From assembly GCF_028858725.1 (NCBI RefSeq), contig NC_084774.1:1824001-1888000 (forward strand): 64,000 nt of DNA. The letters are read 5' to 3'. Positions 1 through 10,406 of the stretch are shown here, piece after piece. This stretch comes from Colius striatus. Lineage: Eukaryota > Chordata > Aves > Coliiformes > Coliidae. Within the stretch, counting starts at the first letter, position 1; the number at the start of each line of letters is the position of its first letter. The notes under the pieces are model-generated. The model did not search any database. It worked only from the letters and a program-made list of their open reading frames with translations, and was not told the DNA's origin. A program made the translations under genes and the position numbers.

Positions 1-2743
1 TGGCACATTTTCTGAGGAGGTGAAATGCGTTTACTTCAGCAGCTGAGTGTTCTTCTTCATCCCTCTCTATCCTCAGCTGGAGCAGGGAAGAATTATCCCG
101 TGCCAGCTACAGCGCAGAGATGTGGAGTCGCTGGTTTCCTGACTTGGAAAGTAAAGATGTCCTTAAGAGGATCCTTTGTCCTTCTCTCCTCCCCCGTATA
201 CAGAAGGGGATTTGGCTTGCTGGTAGTGCCCAGGCTTTCCTTCACAAAGGGTTTGGGAACACTCACCCTCTTTTGCAGCTGGCAGAGGCAATGCCTCGAT
301 TTCCCTGGGCAGAAATCTTTCCAGGAAGTGCTGAGTAGCTTTTCTCTTGTTGATTATCTTGACGGCCACGTTGCGTTTCAGCTGGACACAGTGGACAGAT
401 TTCACTTTCCCATAAGAGCCTTCTCCGAGTGTCTTTCTCAGGCTGTAGCCTTTCTTTGCCAGCGCCACAGCATCAGACATGGTGGGAGAGCTGGGGAAGC
501 CCAAAACCATCCTCCCCACAGATGCCACCGAAGCTCCCAGCAGCTCCTCACATCATCAAAGAACCGTGGCAGCTCTTCACAGAGCTTCATGATCGTGGGC
601 TTGGGGTCTCGTTTCTTCACGGCTCCAAACACCCTCCTCAAGACAGCCAAAGCCTTCACCTTGACATCAGTGCTGGCATGTGCCATGAGCTCCAAGATAT
701 CAGGCACCAGCAAGCTGATGGTCCTGGCCTGGGAGGGGAAAGAGGTTGTGGTGAAGCCACAGCAGCCCTTTTTACCCCCAGAACTCACAGGCTGTGCTTG
801 GCTGGATCAGCACGTACCGTCTTGGTGTCCTCAGACAAGGTGAGGAGGGCTGTGAGCACCAGGGGCAGCATCGGGCTGCGAGGCCACTTGAGGAAGTGAC
901 AAAACTTGTAGATGGAGGTGAAGTTGATGCCAGGGTGAGCCCCAGCCAGGATCTGCAGGGGCAGGAGAGGCACTGAGGAGGGCTGGGAGGAGTTGGAGGG
1001 GAAAAGTGGGATTTTGGTGGCGTTCTGAGGAGAAAGGTGAGGGTTTGGGTGCATTTTGAGGCGAAAGGTGAGGGTGTGGGGGTGTTTTGAGGGGAAAGGT
1101 GAGGGTTTGGGGCCATTTTGACAGCAGAAGCTTTCTGCTGAGATCAACTAGGCTTGACGAGGGGCTTGGGCTGGATGATCCCTGAAGATTCCCTTCCCAC
1201 CCCCAGCACTCCACGTGCCACTGAGTCCCCACTCACAGCCAGGGGGTAGATGTAGGTGTCTTCCACGTGGGAGCTGAACACCTTCCGGAACAGCCTGTGC
1301 TGGAGCAGCGCCAGCATCTCCTTCAAGGCTGAACACAGTAGTTTGGGCGTGGAGAATATCACCTCCAACATGGCCATGGCAGCCCTGCGGGAGGCAGCGG
1401 CAGGGTTGGCTCCAGGTGCCTCTTGGCACCTTCCTCCTCCCTCTTGGGACACTCAGGAGGAAGGTTGAGGTGGTTTTCCTCACGGGGTGGGAAGGAGGAG
1501 GCTCGGCTCATGGGGCTGGGAGGCGTGGGGACGGTGTGAAGGAGAACAAAGGTGTGGCCATGCCGACCCGTCCTCCTCTAAAGCTCCTGCCCCTCTCCCA
1601 GCCCCCTCTGCCGCTTTGGAAAGGCCTCGGGTGGGTTCAGGGAGGAGGAAAGCCAACCTCGGGGCAAACTTACATCCCAAAGCCAGGAGCTCGGGTTTCT
1701 CACGACGGCGTCCAGGACGGCTTTGTGCTTCTGGGGCACTTGGTCTCCTCCCAAGGCCTCAATGATCCAGACGACCACCTCTGTCTTCTCAGTAGGCGAG
1801 AGCTGTTCCTCCAGCAGCTCGGCTGAGCAGCACAGCTTGAGAGCTGGGCTGGTGTAAAGGACCTGGAGGGAGGTTGACAGCGGTACTGAGCGACAGGAGG
1901 AAATGAGCCCAGACTTGTCCGAGGGGAGCTTGAGCCTGGAGATGGGGAAGAGGGTTCTGAAGGAGTCTGGAGGCCAAGTGTGGGGTTTTGGGGGAGTTCT
2001 GAGGCCAAAAGAAGACTTTTGAGGGCATAAGATGGGTTTTGGGGAAGTTTTGAAGCCAAAAGTTGGCTTTTGGTGAAGTTTTGAAGGTAAAAGTTGTGTT
2101 TTTGGGGAGTTTTGAGGGCAAAAGTGGAGTTTAAAGGGAAAATGTTGGGTTTTGATGGGGTTTTGAGGCCAAAAGTTGAGTTTTAAGGGCAACAGTGGAG
2201 TTTTGAGGGCAAATACTGGGTTTTGGAGGTGTTTTGAGGGCAACAGTGGAGTTTTAAGGGCAAAAGTTGGTTTTTGGTGGTGTTTTGAGGGGAAAAGTTG
2301 GGTTTTGGTGGAGCTTTGAGGACAAAAGTAGAGTTTAAAGGGCAAAAGTTGGGTTTTGGTGGAGGTTTGAGGGCAAAAGTGGGCTTTTGAGAGCAAAAGT
2401 TGGGTTGTGGTGTGGTTTTGAGGGCAAAAGTTGAGCTTTGGGGGCCAAAGTGGGGTTTTGCTGAACTTGTAAGGGCAAAAATAGGGAGCGAAGGGAGACA
2501 GTGCAGAGGCTGCAGAGCAGAGGAGGAGGAGAGCAGAGGGTTCCCCAGGGTGAGGGAGCAGGGCTGGGATCATCACCTTAATCACCATGCTGCCGCTGCT
2601 ATTGCACCCGCATCCACAGTTGCTGTTGCCGCTGCAGCTGCTCTCGCAGCTTCCACTGCAGCTGCAGCTGCTGCTTGAAAAAGAGTTCACAGCATCCTTC
2701 TCTGACAATGGGATGTGTAAAGTCTCCTCTGACAGCACGTCAC
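1..2743 (-). CDS. Maestro heat-like repeat (MROH) family protein, partial
   Basis: Helical HEAT-type repeat protein of the MROH family; its function is poorly known and it is recognised by residue pattern only. Exons read with GT/AG borders: 2743-2577 (Ser/Cys/Gly-rich linker), 1862-1704 (contains EEQLSPTEKTEVVVWIIEAL), 1384-1237 (MAMLEVIFSTPKLLCSALKE), 952-818 (ILAGAHPGINFTSIYKF), 728-552 (LVPDILELMAHASTDVKVKA, a clear HEAT helix pair) and 106 to the left edge. The last four join in frame. The 1862-1704 exon ends in phase 0 while the next needs phase 1, so an exon is missing from my model or the gene is damaged there. The gene continues beyond position 1 and its 5' start is not identified; a double CRE near 4,925-4,954 is a possible promoter. 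Human MROH8 is also on 20q11, but birds have many MROH copies, so I give no symbol. Confidence 0.6.
285..480 (-). pseudogene. TSSK-like kinase N-lobe fragment nested in an MROH intron
   Basis: Starts with an ATG in good context (CCACCATG) and encodes about 64 residues close to testis-specific serine kinases TSSK1/2: MSDAVALAKKGYSLRKTLG, then the glycine loop GEGSYGKVK, the VAVKI motif with the ATP-binding lysine, and FLERFLPREIEAL. After that the match to TSSK stops (TSSK2 has an EILAMLNH-type continuation) and no catalytic loop HRDLKC or DFG segment is visible before the window edge. It lies between MROH exons 728-552 and 106-1 on the same strand. Most likely a truncated TSSK copy; a first exon of a spliced kinase continuing past the edge is possible, as GAGG|GTGAGT at about 283 would serve as a donor. 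Confidence 0.5.
1011..1115. repeat. Short purine-rich minisatellite (MROH intron)
   Basis: About three to four units of GGTGAGGGTTTGGG/TTTTGAGGNGAAA type. Same sequence family as the arrays at 1,985-2,470 and 3,495-4,855. It lies between MROH exons 1384-1237 and 952-818. Confidence 0.75.
1985..2470. repeat. Purine-rich minisatellite in MROH intron
   Basis: Tandem units of roughly 20-40 bp built from GGGTTTTG(A/G)GGGCAAAAGTTG. The plus strand is almost free of C. It fills the intron between MROH exons 2743-2577 and 1862-1704. The open frames across it (KLHFCPQN-type repeats) are repeat translations, not genes. Confidence 0.85.
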
Positions 2744-2829
2744 CTACACAGGAGAAGCACGGCAGAGCCTGTAGGAACACATGGACTCGGCCCAACCCTT
2801 CCCCAGAGGCTGAGAGGAGCTTCAAAGCG

Positions 2830-3010
2830 AGCAAGGGGAGCCCAGAACTGGGCACGAGACTGCAGATGGAGCCTCACCAGAGATGGCAGAGGAGAGGGGC
2901 AGGAGCAGCTCCCATATCCTGCTGCCCACACTCTCTTTGCTGCCCCCACAAAAGGCCGCCTTGGCCACCGCCGGCTCCCGTTCAGCCTCTTGCCACCCAA
3001 GAGGAGCGTC
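2830..3010 (-). mobile_element. CR1 LINE fragment
   Basis: Resembles the clearer CR1 copy at 50,840-50,950: shared blocks AGCCCAGAACTGG, GACTCCAGATG-like and CTGCTGCCCACACTCT, in the same orientation. Diverged and 5'-truncated; part of the ORF2 end. Confidence 0.6.
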
Positions 3011-3309
3011 GAGCCCGTGCCATCGAGGTGTCACCGCCGAGGTATTGTCACCCAAGGCTTTGCTGAACCCCCCCTCCCTTGCCCAGCCCTGATGGGGGGT
3101 GTGGGGAAAGGGGGGGAAACCCTCACTCGCTGCTCTGCAGCAACTCAGGCTCGCTCACAGCTCGCACGGCTGAGCTCGTCTGGGATCTCTGCGCTTCCTC
3201 CCAGGCCCGATCCATGACCGAGGGGTTCAGGGAAGGATAAGGAAGAGCATTCCGACGGAAAAAGGGCCCAGTCAAGGGCCAGCTGGCAGAAGCCATGGTC
3301 ACGGCCTCG

Positions 3310-3450
3310 GGAAGGGTCTCCTCGGCAGCTCGGCCCCACGGCTTTGGGGGCCCTCCAGGGATGGGGAAGCCACCAGCTCGCTGGGCAGCCTGGCACAGGG
3401 GCTGCGGCCCCCTCGGGGAAACAGCTCTGGGCAGCTCCAGCCTCCACCTG
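3310..3450 (-). mobile_element. CR1 LINE 3' fragment
   Basis: Matches the CR1 tails at 49,300-49,450 and 63,240-63,360: CCCCACGGCTTTGGG, CTGGGCAGCCTGGCACAGG and TCGGGGAAACAG in the same order. Confidence 0.65.
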
Positions 3451-3494
3451 AGCCCTTTCCACTGCTGCTCTCCTCTGCTTCCTTTTCCATGCTT

Positions 3495-4855
3495 TGCCCC
3501 TCAGACCTCCACCAAACGTCCACTTTTGCCCTCACAGCTCCACCAAATGCCCACTTTTGCCCTCAACACTCCACTTTTGCCCTCAAGACTCCACTTTTTC
3601 CCTCAATAGTCCACCAAAACCTCACTTTCACCTCAAAACTCTATCACAACCCAGCATTTTCCCTCAAGACTCCACCAAAATCAAACTTTTTTCCCTCAAA
3701 ACCCAACTTTCTCTTTCAAAACTCCACTTTTGCTCTCAAAACTCCTCCAAAACCCAACTTTTTCCCTCAGAACTCCATTTTTTACATCAAAACTCCTCCA
3801 AAACCTAACTTTTGCCTCCAAACTCTACCAAAACCATCCATTTTCCCTCAAGACTCCACCAAACCCCAAATTTTTTCCCCCAAAACCCAACTTTCTCTTT
3901 CAAAACTCCACTTTTGCCCTCAAAACTCCAATTTGCCCTCAAGACTCCACTTTTGCCCTCAAGACTCCACAAAACCCAACTTTTTTCCCTCAAAACTCCA
4001 CTTTTTGAGGTCATCTAAGGGAAAAAGTGAAGTTCTGGTGGAATTTTGAGGGGGAAAAGTGCAGTTTTGGTGGAGATTTGAGGGAGAAAGTGTGTTTTCA
4101 GTGGAGTTTGGAGAGGAAAAGTGGGATTTTCATGGACAGATGAGGGGAAAATTGGAGTCTTTGAGGGAAAAAGTGGGGTTTTGGTGGAGTTCTGAGGGGA
4201 AAAGTGGAGATTTGAGGGAAAAAATAGGGGGCTTGTGGACTTCTGAAGGGAAAAAGTGTGGTTTTGGTGGAGTTCTGAGGGAGAAAATGGCGTTTCAGAG
4301 GAGATTTGAGGGAGAAAATGGAGTTTCTGTGGAGATTTGAGGGAGAAAATGGGATTTTGATGGACTTAGGAGGGGAAAAAGTGTGGTTTTGGTGGAGTTC
4401 TGGGGGAGAAAATGGGGTTTCAGAGGAGATTTGAGGGAGAAAATGGGGTTTCTGTGGAGATTTGAGGGGAGAAGTGGGGTTTTGATGGACTTAGGAGGGG
4501 AAAAAGTGGGGTTGTGGTGGAGTTCTGAGGACAAAACCCCATTTTTGAGGTCAACTAAAGGAAAAAGTGAAGCTGAGGGGAAAGGTGGGGTCTTTGAGGG
4601 AAAAGGTGGAGTATTGGTGGAGTTCTGAGGGGAAAAGGGGGATTTTGGTGGAGTTCTGAGGGGAAAAGGGGGATTTTGGTGGAGTTTTGAGGGAAAAAGT
4701 GGGGTTTTGGTGGAGCTTTCAGGGACAAAACGTAGATTTGAGGGGAAAATTATGGTGCTTGTGGACTCCTGAAGGGAAAAAGTGTGGTTTTGAGGGGAAA
4801 AAATGTGGTTCTGGTGGAGTTTTGAGGGCAAAACCGGGGTTTTGGATGGTTTCTG
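3495..4855. repeat. Minisatellite with internal orientation flip (inverted repeat)
   Basis: From 3,495 to about 4,010 the plus strand carries CTTTTGCCCTCAAAACTCCAC-type units (pyrimidine/A-rich). From about 4,011 to 4,855 it carries the reverse complement, GTGGAGTTTTGAGGGAAAAGT. The two arms therefore form a long imperfect inverted repeat centred near 4,010. Same family as the arrays in the MROH introns. Open frames here are spurious. Confidence 0.85.
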
Positions 4856-4918
4856 AGGGCTGTTTTGAGGCCTGGGCGGCCATTTTTGGCGGGAGATGGC
4901 GCCCATTGCCCCTCCCCC

Positions 4919-4957
4919 CTCTGATGACGTCACAACGACGCTCTGATGACGTCACAA
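4919..4957. promoter_or_regulatory. Two perfect CRE palindromes in a 22-bp direct repeat
   Basis: CTCTGATGACGTCACAA occurs twice, 22 bp apart, giving full TGACGTCA sites at 4,925-4,932 and 4,947-4,954. A TTTGGCGGGAGA stretch (E2F-like) lies just to the left. A minus-strand ATGGCCGCC lies at 4,883. Together this looks like the promoter of a minus-strand gene, probably the MROH gene; CREs are typical of CREM-driven testis genes. Confidence 0.45.
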
Positions 4958-5194
4958 TGCCACACACTGCTCACACAAGGATGGGGAAGGGGCTAAAGCA
5001 GGTTTACTTTGGGGGGAGGGGAGTTGGAAACACCCCAAATCCCCACAAACAGCCCCAAAAACAGATCTTTGGTCACGTGACCTCCCGTGACGTCTCCTAA
5101 AAGAACAATAAAAGGGGGGGGAGGGGTCAGCAACACCCCAAAACCTGAGGCAGGGTCCACAACCCCCTCCCCAAATCCAGAGGTCTCCCATTAC

Positions 5195-5480
5195 CCCATT
5201 TTGGGCTGCCCCCCCACTCGGTTTTAGGCCTTTTCCCGCCGTTTTTGCTCCTCCCCCCTCTCATTTTAGGCCTCTTTTCATCATTTTTGGGCCTCCTCCA
5301 TCCTTTTCTGCTCCTCTTCCCATTTTTAACCCCCTTTTTTGAGGTGCCCCCCCATATTTAACCCCCTTCCCACCACTTTTACCCTCCCCCCTCATTTTAA
5401 CCCCCATCCCCTCATTTTTGGGGGCCCCCTCGCCACTAATCCCTTTCCCTCATTTTTAGGTGCCCCCCCCCCATTTTGAA
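5195..5480. repeat. C/T-rich low-complexity tract
   Basis: Irregular repeats of CCCATTTTTAACCCCC and TTTTTGGGGCCCCCC type, almost entirely C and T with short A runs. No coding potential; degenerate simple repeat. Confidence 0.7.
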
Positions 5481-5575
5481 AAGTATCTTTCTATAACAAA
5501 TTCATCATCTTTACATTAAAGATGCAGCAACTTGTCTCAGATGGATTTTTTGGCTGCTGATTTTACCTAGCAGTT

Positions 5576-5640
5576 AGCCTCCCCTCTTTTGGGCTTACCT
5601 GGTGGATGAAAAGGGATGGAATTGAGATCCTCCCACCAAT
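5576..5640 (-). pseudogene. Duplicated 3' end of the SPOC exon
   Basis: The minus strand repeats the end of the SPOC exon and its donor at 6,360-6,430: both read CAATTCCATCCC, then CCAGGTAAGC, then CAAAAGAGGGGAGGCTAA. The upstream part of the exon is not recognisable. It suggests a partial tandem duplication or a degenerate further exon of a paralogue. An AATAAA on the minus strand follows at about 5,813. Confidence 0.4.
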
Positions 5641-6385
5641 GCTGGCATTCCCAGCAGCTTCAAAATCCTCCCCAAACCCCCTTTGGCCAGGGCTCAGAGG
5701 CCTTGGCACAGCACTGACCCTCTCCTCTGCCCACCACCTTTTCCTTACTCCATATATACCAAAGATACTGACTCAGCCCTTGCTCTGTTGCAAAACAATG
5801 TTGTTTATTTGAACGAGAACAGCAAACTGATTGCTAAAACTGGTAAGAGTGAAAACAACAATAATAATGATAATAATGTAACAATATTTTAACCATCCTC
5901 TAAGAAGATTACAAACATAAACTTAATGCTTCTTGATCTGACGAATAATCACTCCTAGAATTACATTGGGCCGAGATGACGCCAGACCTGAAAGGGAACG
6001 CAAACAGTGCACAGCTGAGAGACTGAGTTCTGATTCTGCTGTCAAGAGAAACTTCCTAATTCCAGACTGACCCTACAGAACTTGTTTGTCTCAATTCCAT
6101 GAGATGACCCCTTGCAATTCCATTCTGCAATAACCTCTGTTCACACAATATCCCCCTAGATCACCCATTCTGCCACCTCTTAGGTTCAAACCTGATCCCA
6201 TAGACACCTTATTTCCCAAATAATATCACACAGAGAGTAAGACAGAGACAGGTCAGCTCCTCACATCTGCTGCTTCATAACTGCTGGTGAATCTTTTGCA
6301 AACCTTTGCTGTGCCAATGAAGAATGACCTGCATTGTAACGTTTTCAGCTTCTGCAGCATTTAGCCTCCCCTCTTTTGTGCTTAC

Positions 6386-8097
6386 CTGGCCCATGAAGAG
6401 GCAAGAGTTGGGATGGAATTGGGTCCTCAGAGCTCAGGGGGATCAGGTAAAAATTCTTGATAGTTCTCTTGGGAGTATTAGTTACAACCCCAAAACAACC
6501 ACGACTGATCAAGTAGGCGTAGAGAGAGACATAGGCATAAATATCTTCCTCTTCATACACGGGACGGAAACGAATCAAACACAATTCCTGCAATAGAAAA
6601 GCAAAGGGGAACAATTCAGCCTTCAACAGAGCAGCAAATCAAGCAGGAAAGGGCCAACCTCAGGGGTAAAAAGCAATGGTACAATTATCACTCTCTTGAT
6701 GTTTCCCAGGCAATAGTCCAGCTGATACCATCTGTCCTTATCAGAAATACAGTGCTCGTCTGACATCAAACTCAACAGCTGGATGCTCCAAGTGATCCGG
6801 AAAGAAACAGAAAAGTCTCAGTTTCGGGCCTCTATTTTTGTACAGAGCATCAACTTTCACTTCTGAAGTGGACTTAGTACTGAATTCTATTTCCTACATT
6901 CAATGATCAGATCTCCTTATTTCTAGATGGAATTTCAGTCTTCAACATTGAATAATTAGTTTGTGTTCAATCGTTACAAATGAATTAGGAGCAAGGAGAT
7001 TTAAGTGCTCTGCAGGAGAGAGAGATCAAGGGGATCTGCAGCTCAAGAGCAAGAAATTAAGAAGATTTTCAGTGGATACCTGATGAGGTGCAGTTCTGAG
7101 GTCAGCAATGTAATCCCAGACTGCCTTCGGTGGGATCGTCCCACCAACCCGAAGCGTCTCTGGTAATTCCTAAACAAGAAGCATCACATGGCATGGTGAG
7201 AAACACCAAGAGACTCATGAATGTCATCATCCAACTGGTGTCAGTTGAAAATTAGTGACAAGGATGGTATTTTTCATCCATGGACAACCAAAACTTTCTG
7301 ACAGGTCACATCAGTGACCCATCTCGGTTCAGAACAGAACAAGGCATCGACCTGAAATGCTGCCTTGTTTGGAACTTCTTTCCCAAGAAGGAAACTGACA
7401 GGAAGCTGTTCTTCCAGATCCAAACACATCTCCAAACACATTTACAGCCCTGAGCATCCTCTACCAATCTGAGAGGAATTTTTAGAAGGTGCTTTTTCCC
7501 ACCCTCCAGCTCCTTTTGCTGTTACTAAAGGGAAGCCATCACCATGAGCACTGTTCTAATAACAATACGCAGCGTCCCCGGCCTTTCTAGCCACCGAACT
7601 GCAGAACAGATCCAAAGACAAAGACATGCCAGTGCTGACCTCACTAAGATTATCAAAGCAGCCAGACACAGGATATGCTTTACTGAGATACGTGGCCACA
7701 CTCCGCAGCTTAAATAATCCTCTCCAAACGGCGCTGAGGGAAGAGTCCGAGCCAGAAGTGTCGCTGTCTTGAGGCGAGAATGACTCTGCAACACTGCCAA
7801 GCAAACACAAAGCAGGAAGGCTGCCTGAACTTTCAAGTTGATCCTGACTTTGGGCTGGGGGAAGGGGAGCAGGACGGGGACACTTGGGACTGTGAAAACG
7901 GCCACATGAAAGATTCAGTGGCTTGGCTTTGTCCTAAGTGTACGCACGGGATATTGGGTGACCCATGAACTTCAGGCTCTGCTGTTGGACTTGCCGCAGG
8001 GCTCTGAAACCTGGGCTGCACTTCTGCTTTTGATTCTGACTCTGCCTTTTGGACAGGAGCCGTCATCTTCATCTTCTTACAGGGTCTGTCATCTTCA
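6386..8097 (-). CDS. DIDO1/PHF3-family SPOC-domain protein, partial
   Basis: Three exons join in frame: 7854-7640, 7169-7080 and 6587-6386. They encode AVWRGLFKLRSVATYLSKAY, PVSGCFDNLSE, ELPETLRVGGTIPPKAVWDY, ELCLIRFRPVYEEED and RGCFGVV...NFYLIPLSSEDPIP, ending LLPLHGPG. This is the order of a SPOC domain; from memory it is closest to DIDO1 (KAYPVSGCFDYLSE, TVWDYVGKL) and PHF3, which bind phosphorylated RNA polymerase II CTD through this domain. A probable upstream exon near 8,097-7,900 (EDDRPCKKMKM, basic and Ser/Pro-rich) could not be phased to the next one. The PHD finger and TFIIS-like domain of the family were not found upstream. Either the rest lies in diverged exons up to about 10 kb, or this is a partial paralogue. 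Confidence 0.6.
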
Positions 8098-8519
8098 GGT
8101 GTTGAAATCGCATCTAGAAATGTACATCAAAGGCTTTTGATGAGTGTTTAACTCTCAAGGTCCTTTTCTTCCTTCCTCCCAACACTTTGTATAACATTTC
8201 TTTCCCTTTGCACAAAGGCAGCCCTGGGGATACCTGTGCACATACTGCCGTACAGGGCAAACAGGTGGGTTTGATGTGGACTGTCAAGGTTGTGCGGAGC
8301 AGTGTCACTGTTTGGGCTTCGTCCAGGTTGGGGTGGCTCTTGCTGCTCCTCCAAGTGAACAAACACAAAACACATTCCGGTTAATCCTTAACTTCAACCA
8401 TACAAAACCACTTTGGAAACCATTAACTGACTTCAGTTCTTTACCCAAGAAGTTGTTTACAGCACCTCAGAGCTCTTGAATAACATCTCATTCTACCATG
8501 CTCTGAGGTAGGCAGCTCA

Positions 8520-8865
8520 TGTTCAGCTCCCTGACAGGACGAGGCTGCAGTGAGGTGGGAGTCAGTCTCTGCTCCCAAGTAACCAGAGATGGGACAAGAG
8601 GCAACGGGCCTGAAGCTGCACCAGGGGAAGATTAGTCTGGGGATGAGGAAATATTGCTTCGCCCACAGGGCTGTTAGACACTGTCCCAGGCTGCCCAGGG
8701 AGCTGCTGATCTCCTGTCCCTGCAGATACTGCAAAGCTGTGGAGCTGAGGGCCATGGGTTAGTGGTGGCCTTGGCAGTGTTACGTTAGTGGTTGGACTCG
8801 ATGCTCGTACAAGGACTTTTCCAACTAAAGCAATGCTGTGAGGCTGTGAGTCTGTGATATTTACA
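8520..8865 (+). mobile_element. CR1 LINE 3' end
   Basis: Runs GGCAACGGGCCTGAAGCTGC, CCAGGCTGCCCAGGGAGCTG and GGTTGGACTCGATGCTCGTA to the CR1 terminus CTGTGAGGCTGTGAGTCTGTG. Diverged copy; orientation set by the tail. Confidence 0.8.
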
Positions 8866-9259
8866 GCTGCCACGTGTCCTCGCTTCACAGTTTTTTTCTT
8901 CATTTCAGGAGAACTGCTTCCTGACTCCATCCCCTGAAAGAGACAAAACCAGCTTGGTAAAGTCATTTGTTCTGTACTTTGCAATGCTTTGGCTGGGGAC
9001 AGGAAAAAGGTCTTTTGACACTGACCATTATGAGTATGTCCTTGGGAAGAAAGTGCTGCATTAACATCATGTGGCGAGTGAGCGTGGGCACGCTCCTAAC
9101 CCCTGTGCAAGGTACTGTACGGGACTCAGTACTCCCGTTTTTCCCGTTTGGGCCACACTGTTTTTCAGCAGAAGCAGCGTCAATGTGCATCTGATCTGAC
9201 ACGATTCTGCTCCTGCAGAGCTTCATGCGGGTTCAACTTCAATGCAGCTTTGGAAGTCT

Positions 9260-9370
9260 TGCCACGTGCGCTTCCCTCTGCAACCTGAGCTAGCTGGACC
9301 TGCTTTAGCAGGGGCTTGGAGATGGTCGGTAGACGTCCCTTCCAACCCCTGCCACGCTCTGAGGAGTCTG
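9260..9370 (+). mobile_element. CR1 LINE fragment
   Basis: Contains CTGACTAGCTGGACCTGC-like and TTTAGCAGGGGCTTGGA, followed by GTCCCTTCCAACCCCTGCCA, a conserved stretch of the CR1 3' untranslated region. Confidence 0.7.
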
Positions 9371-10317
9371 TGGATTCGCTACGGGGTTTGTTCTCAAGGC
9401 AGTTATTCAATTGCACTTGAGATACTCCCGGACATGTCAGTTGAAGCAGCAAACTGGCTGTCTTGCTTGAAAAGAGCTCAAAAGCCGTGACCAACTTCAG
9501 CTTATTCCTCAAATACAGCACGTGAATTGCACTTCTAGACCTGAGAATTCTTGCTGCCAACTGACAATGACTGTAGTTCCCCTGACAGACAATTCTAGAT
9601 CTCTTCTAGAATTGGGCCACAAAGCTGGAGAAATGCATTTCTTTCTGTTTCCCTCCCCTTTAGATTGCAGGTAAAATAGTGCCGCTTTCCCCAAGCCAGT
9701 GACGCACTGGAACTCATTCTGGACCTAAACTCCAGCAGCAGTTCAAGCACAGAAGTTCCTGGCGGTCACCAGAACATGATGAAGTTCCACTTCTCTTGTT
9801 GAACTCACCGGGAAGAAGATCGCCTCGAGCGCCCACAGATGATGAACGTGGCACAAGGCAGGTGAGGTTTGATCCCACCGTCCCCGAGGTCGCTCTGCCT
9901 CGAAGTGACTGTCTGCTCCTGGGGACAGCGGTTGGCGCCTCTTGTTGCCATGGCAATAGGACAACAGAGCGGTCTCCTGGTTAGTGATGGCACACAGGGG
10001 ATGGCCAGCATCAGCTTCAAGCTGAGGAATCCCGGGTCTGCACGAGCTGTAAGGACCGGCACGGCTCTGCTCTGGCTGAGACAGCTCTGGAGAGGCCCAG
10101 CAGAGAGAAAGCTAGCAGTGACTTACGAAATCTCGTCAGGAAGGAAGGAGTCACCCTTCTTTCCAAGCCCCAGGAAGGAATCCAAAGGCTGAGCATCTGC
10201 TCATCATCCTTCCATCAAATTGCCAATAAACAGTTTCTACTTCCCCAGTAGAACACTTAAAGCTCAGTGTGCCTCCTCCCCCACCTCTGCTGGTCACTCA
10301 ACAACCAGAGCACCCAC

Positions 10318-10406
10318 CTGTTACTGAAGACCTTGCTGCAGTTGTAAACCTTAATGGACAGCGTTTCTCCCACGGCCAGCTTCCCGTAGTGAGGCCAGCC
10401 AAAGAG
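10318..10406 (-). CDS. Unassigned coding-like exon
   Basis: Bounded by a good acceptor (TTTGTAG|CTC) and donor (AACAG|GTGGGT). The 89-bp exon reads LFGWPHYGKLAVGE then TLSIKVYNCSKVFSNR with no stop and looks like a beta-strand segment. I do not recognise the family. Possible neighbouring exons in 9.7-9.9 kb are not convincing. It could belong to the upstream part of the SPOC gene or to a separate minus-strand gene. Confidence 0.35.

Noticed and set aside
3145-3462. Minus-strand 105-codon frame upstream of MROH as an exon
   Set aside because: It overlaps a CR1 fragment and carries no HEAT-like pattern.
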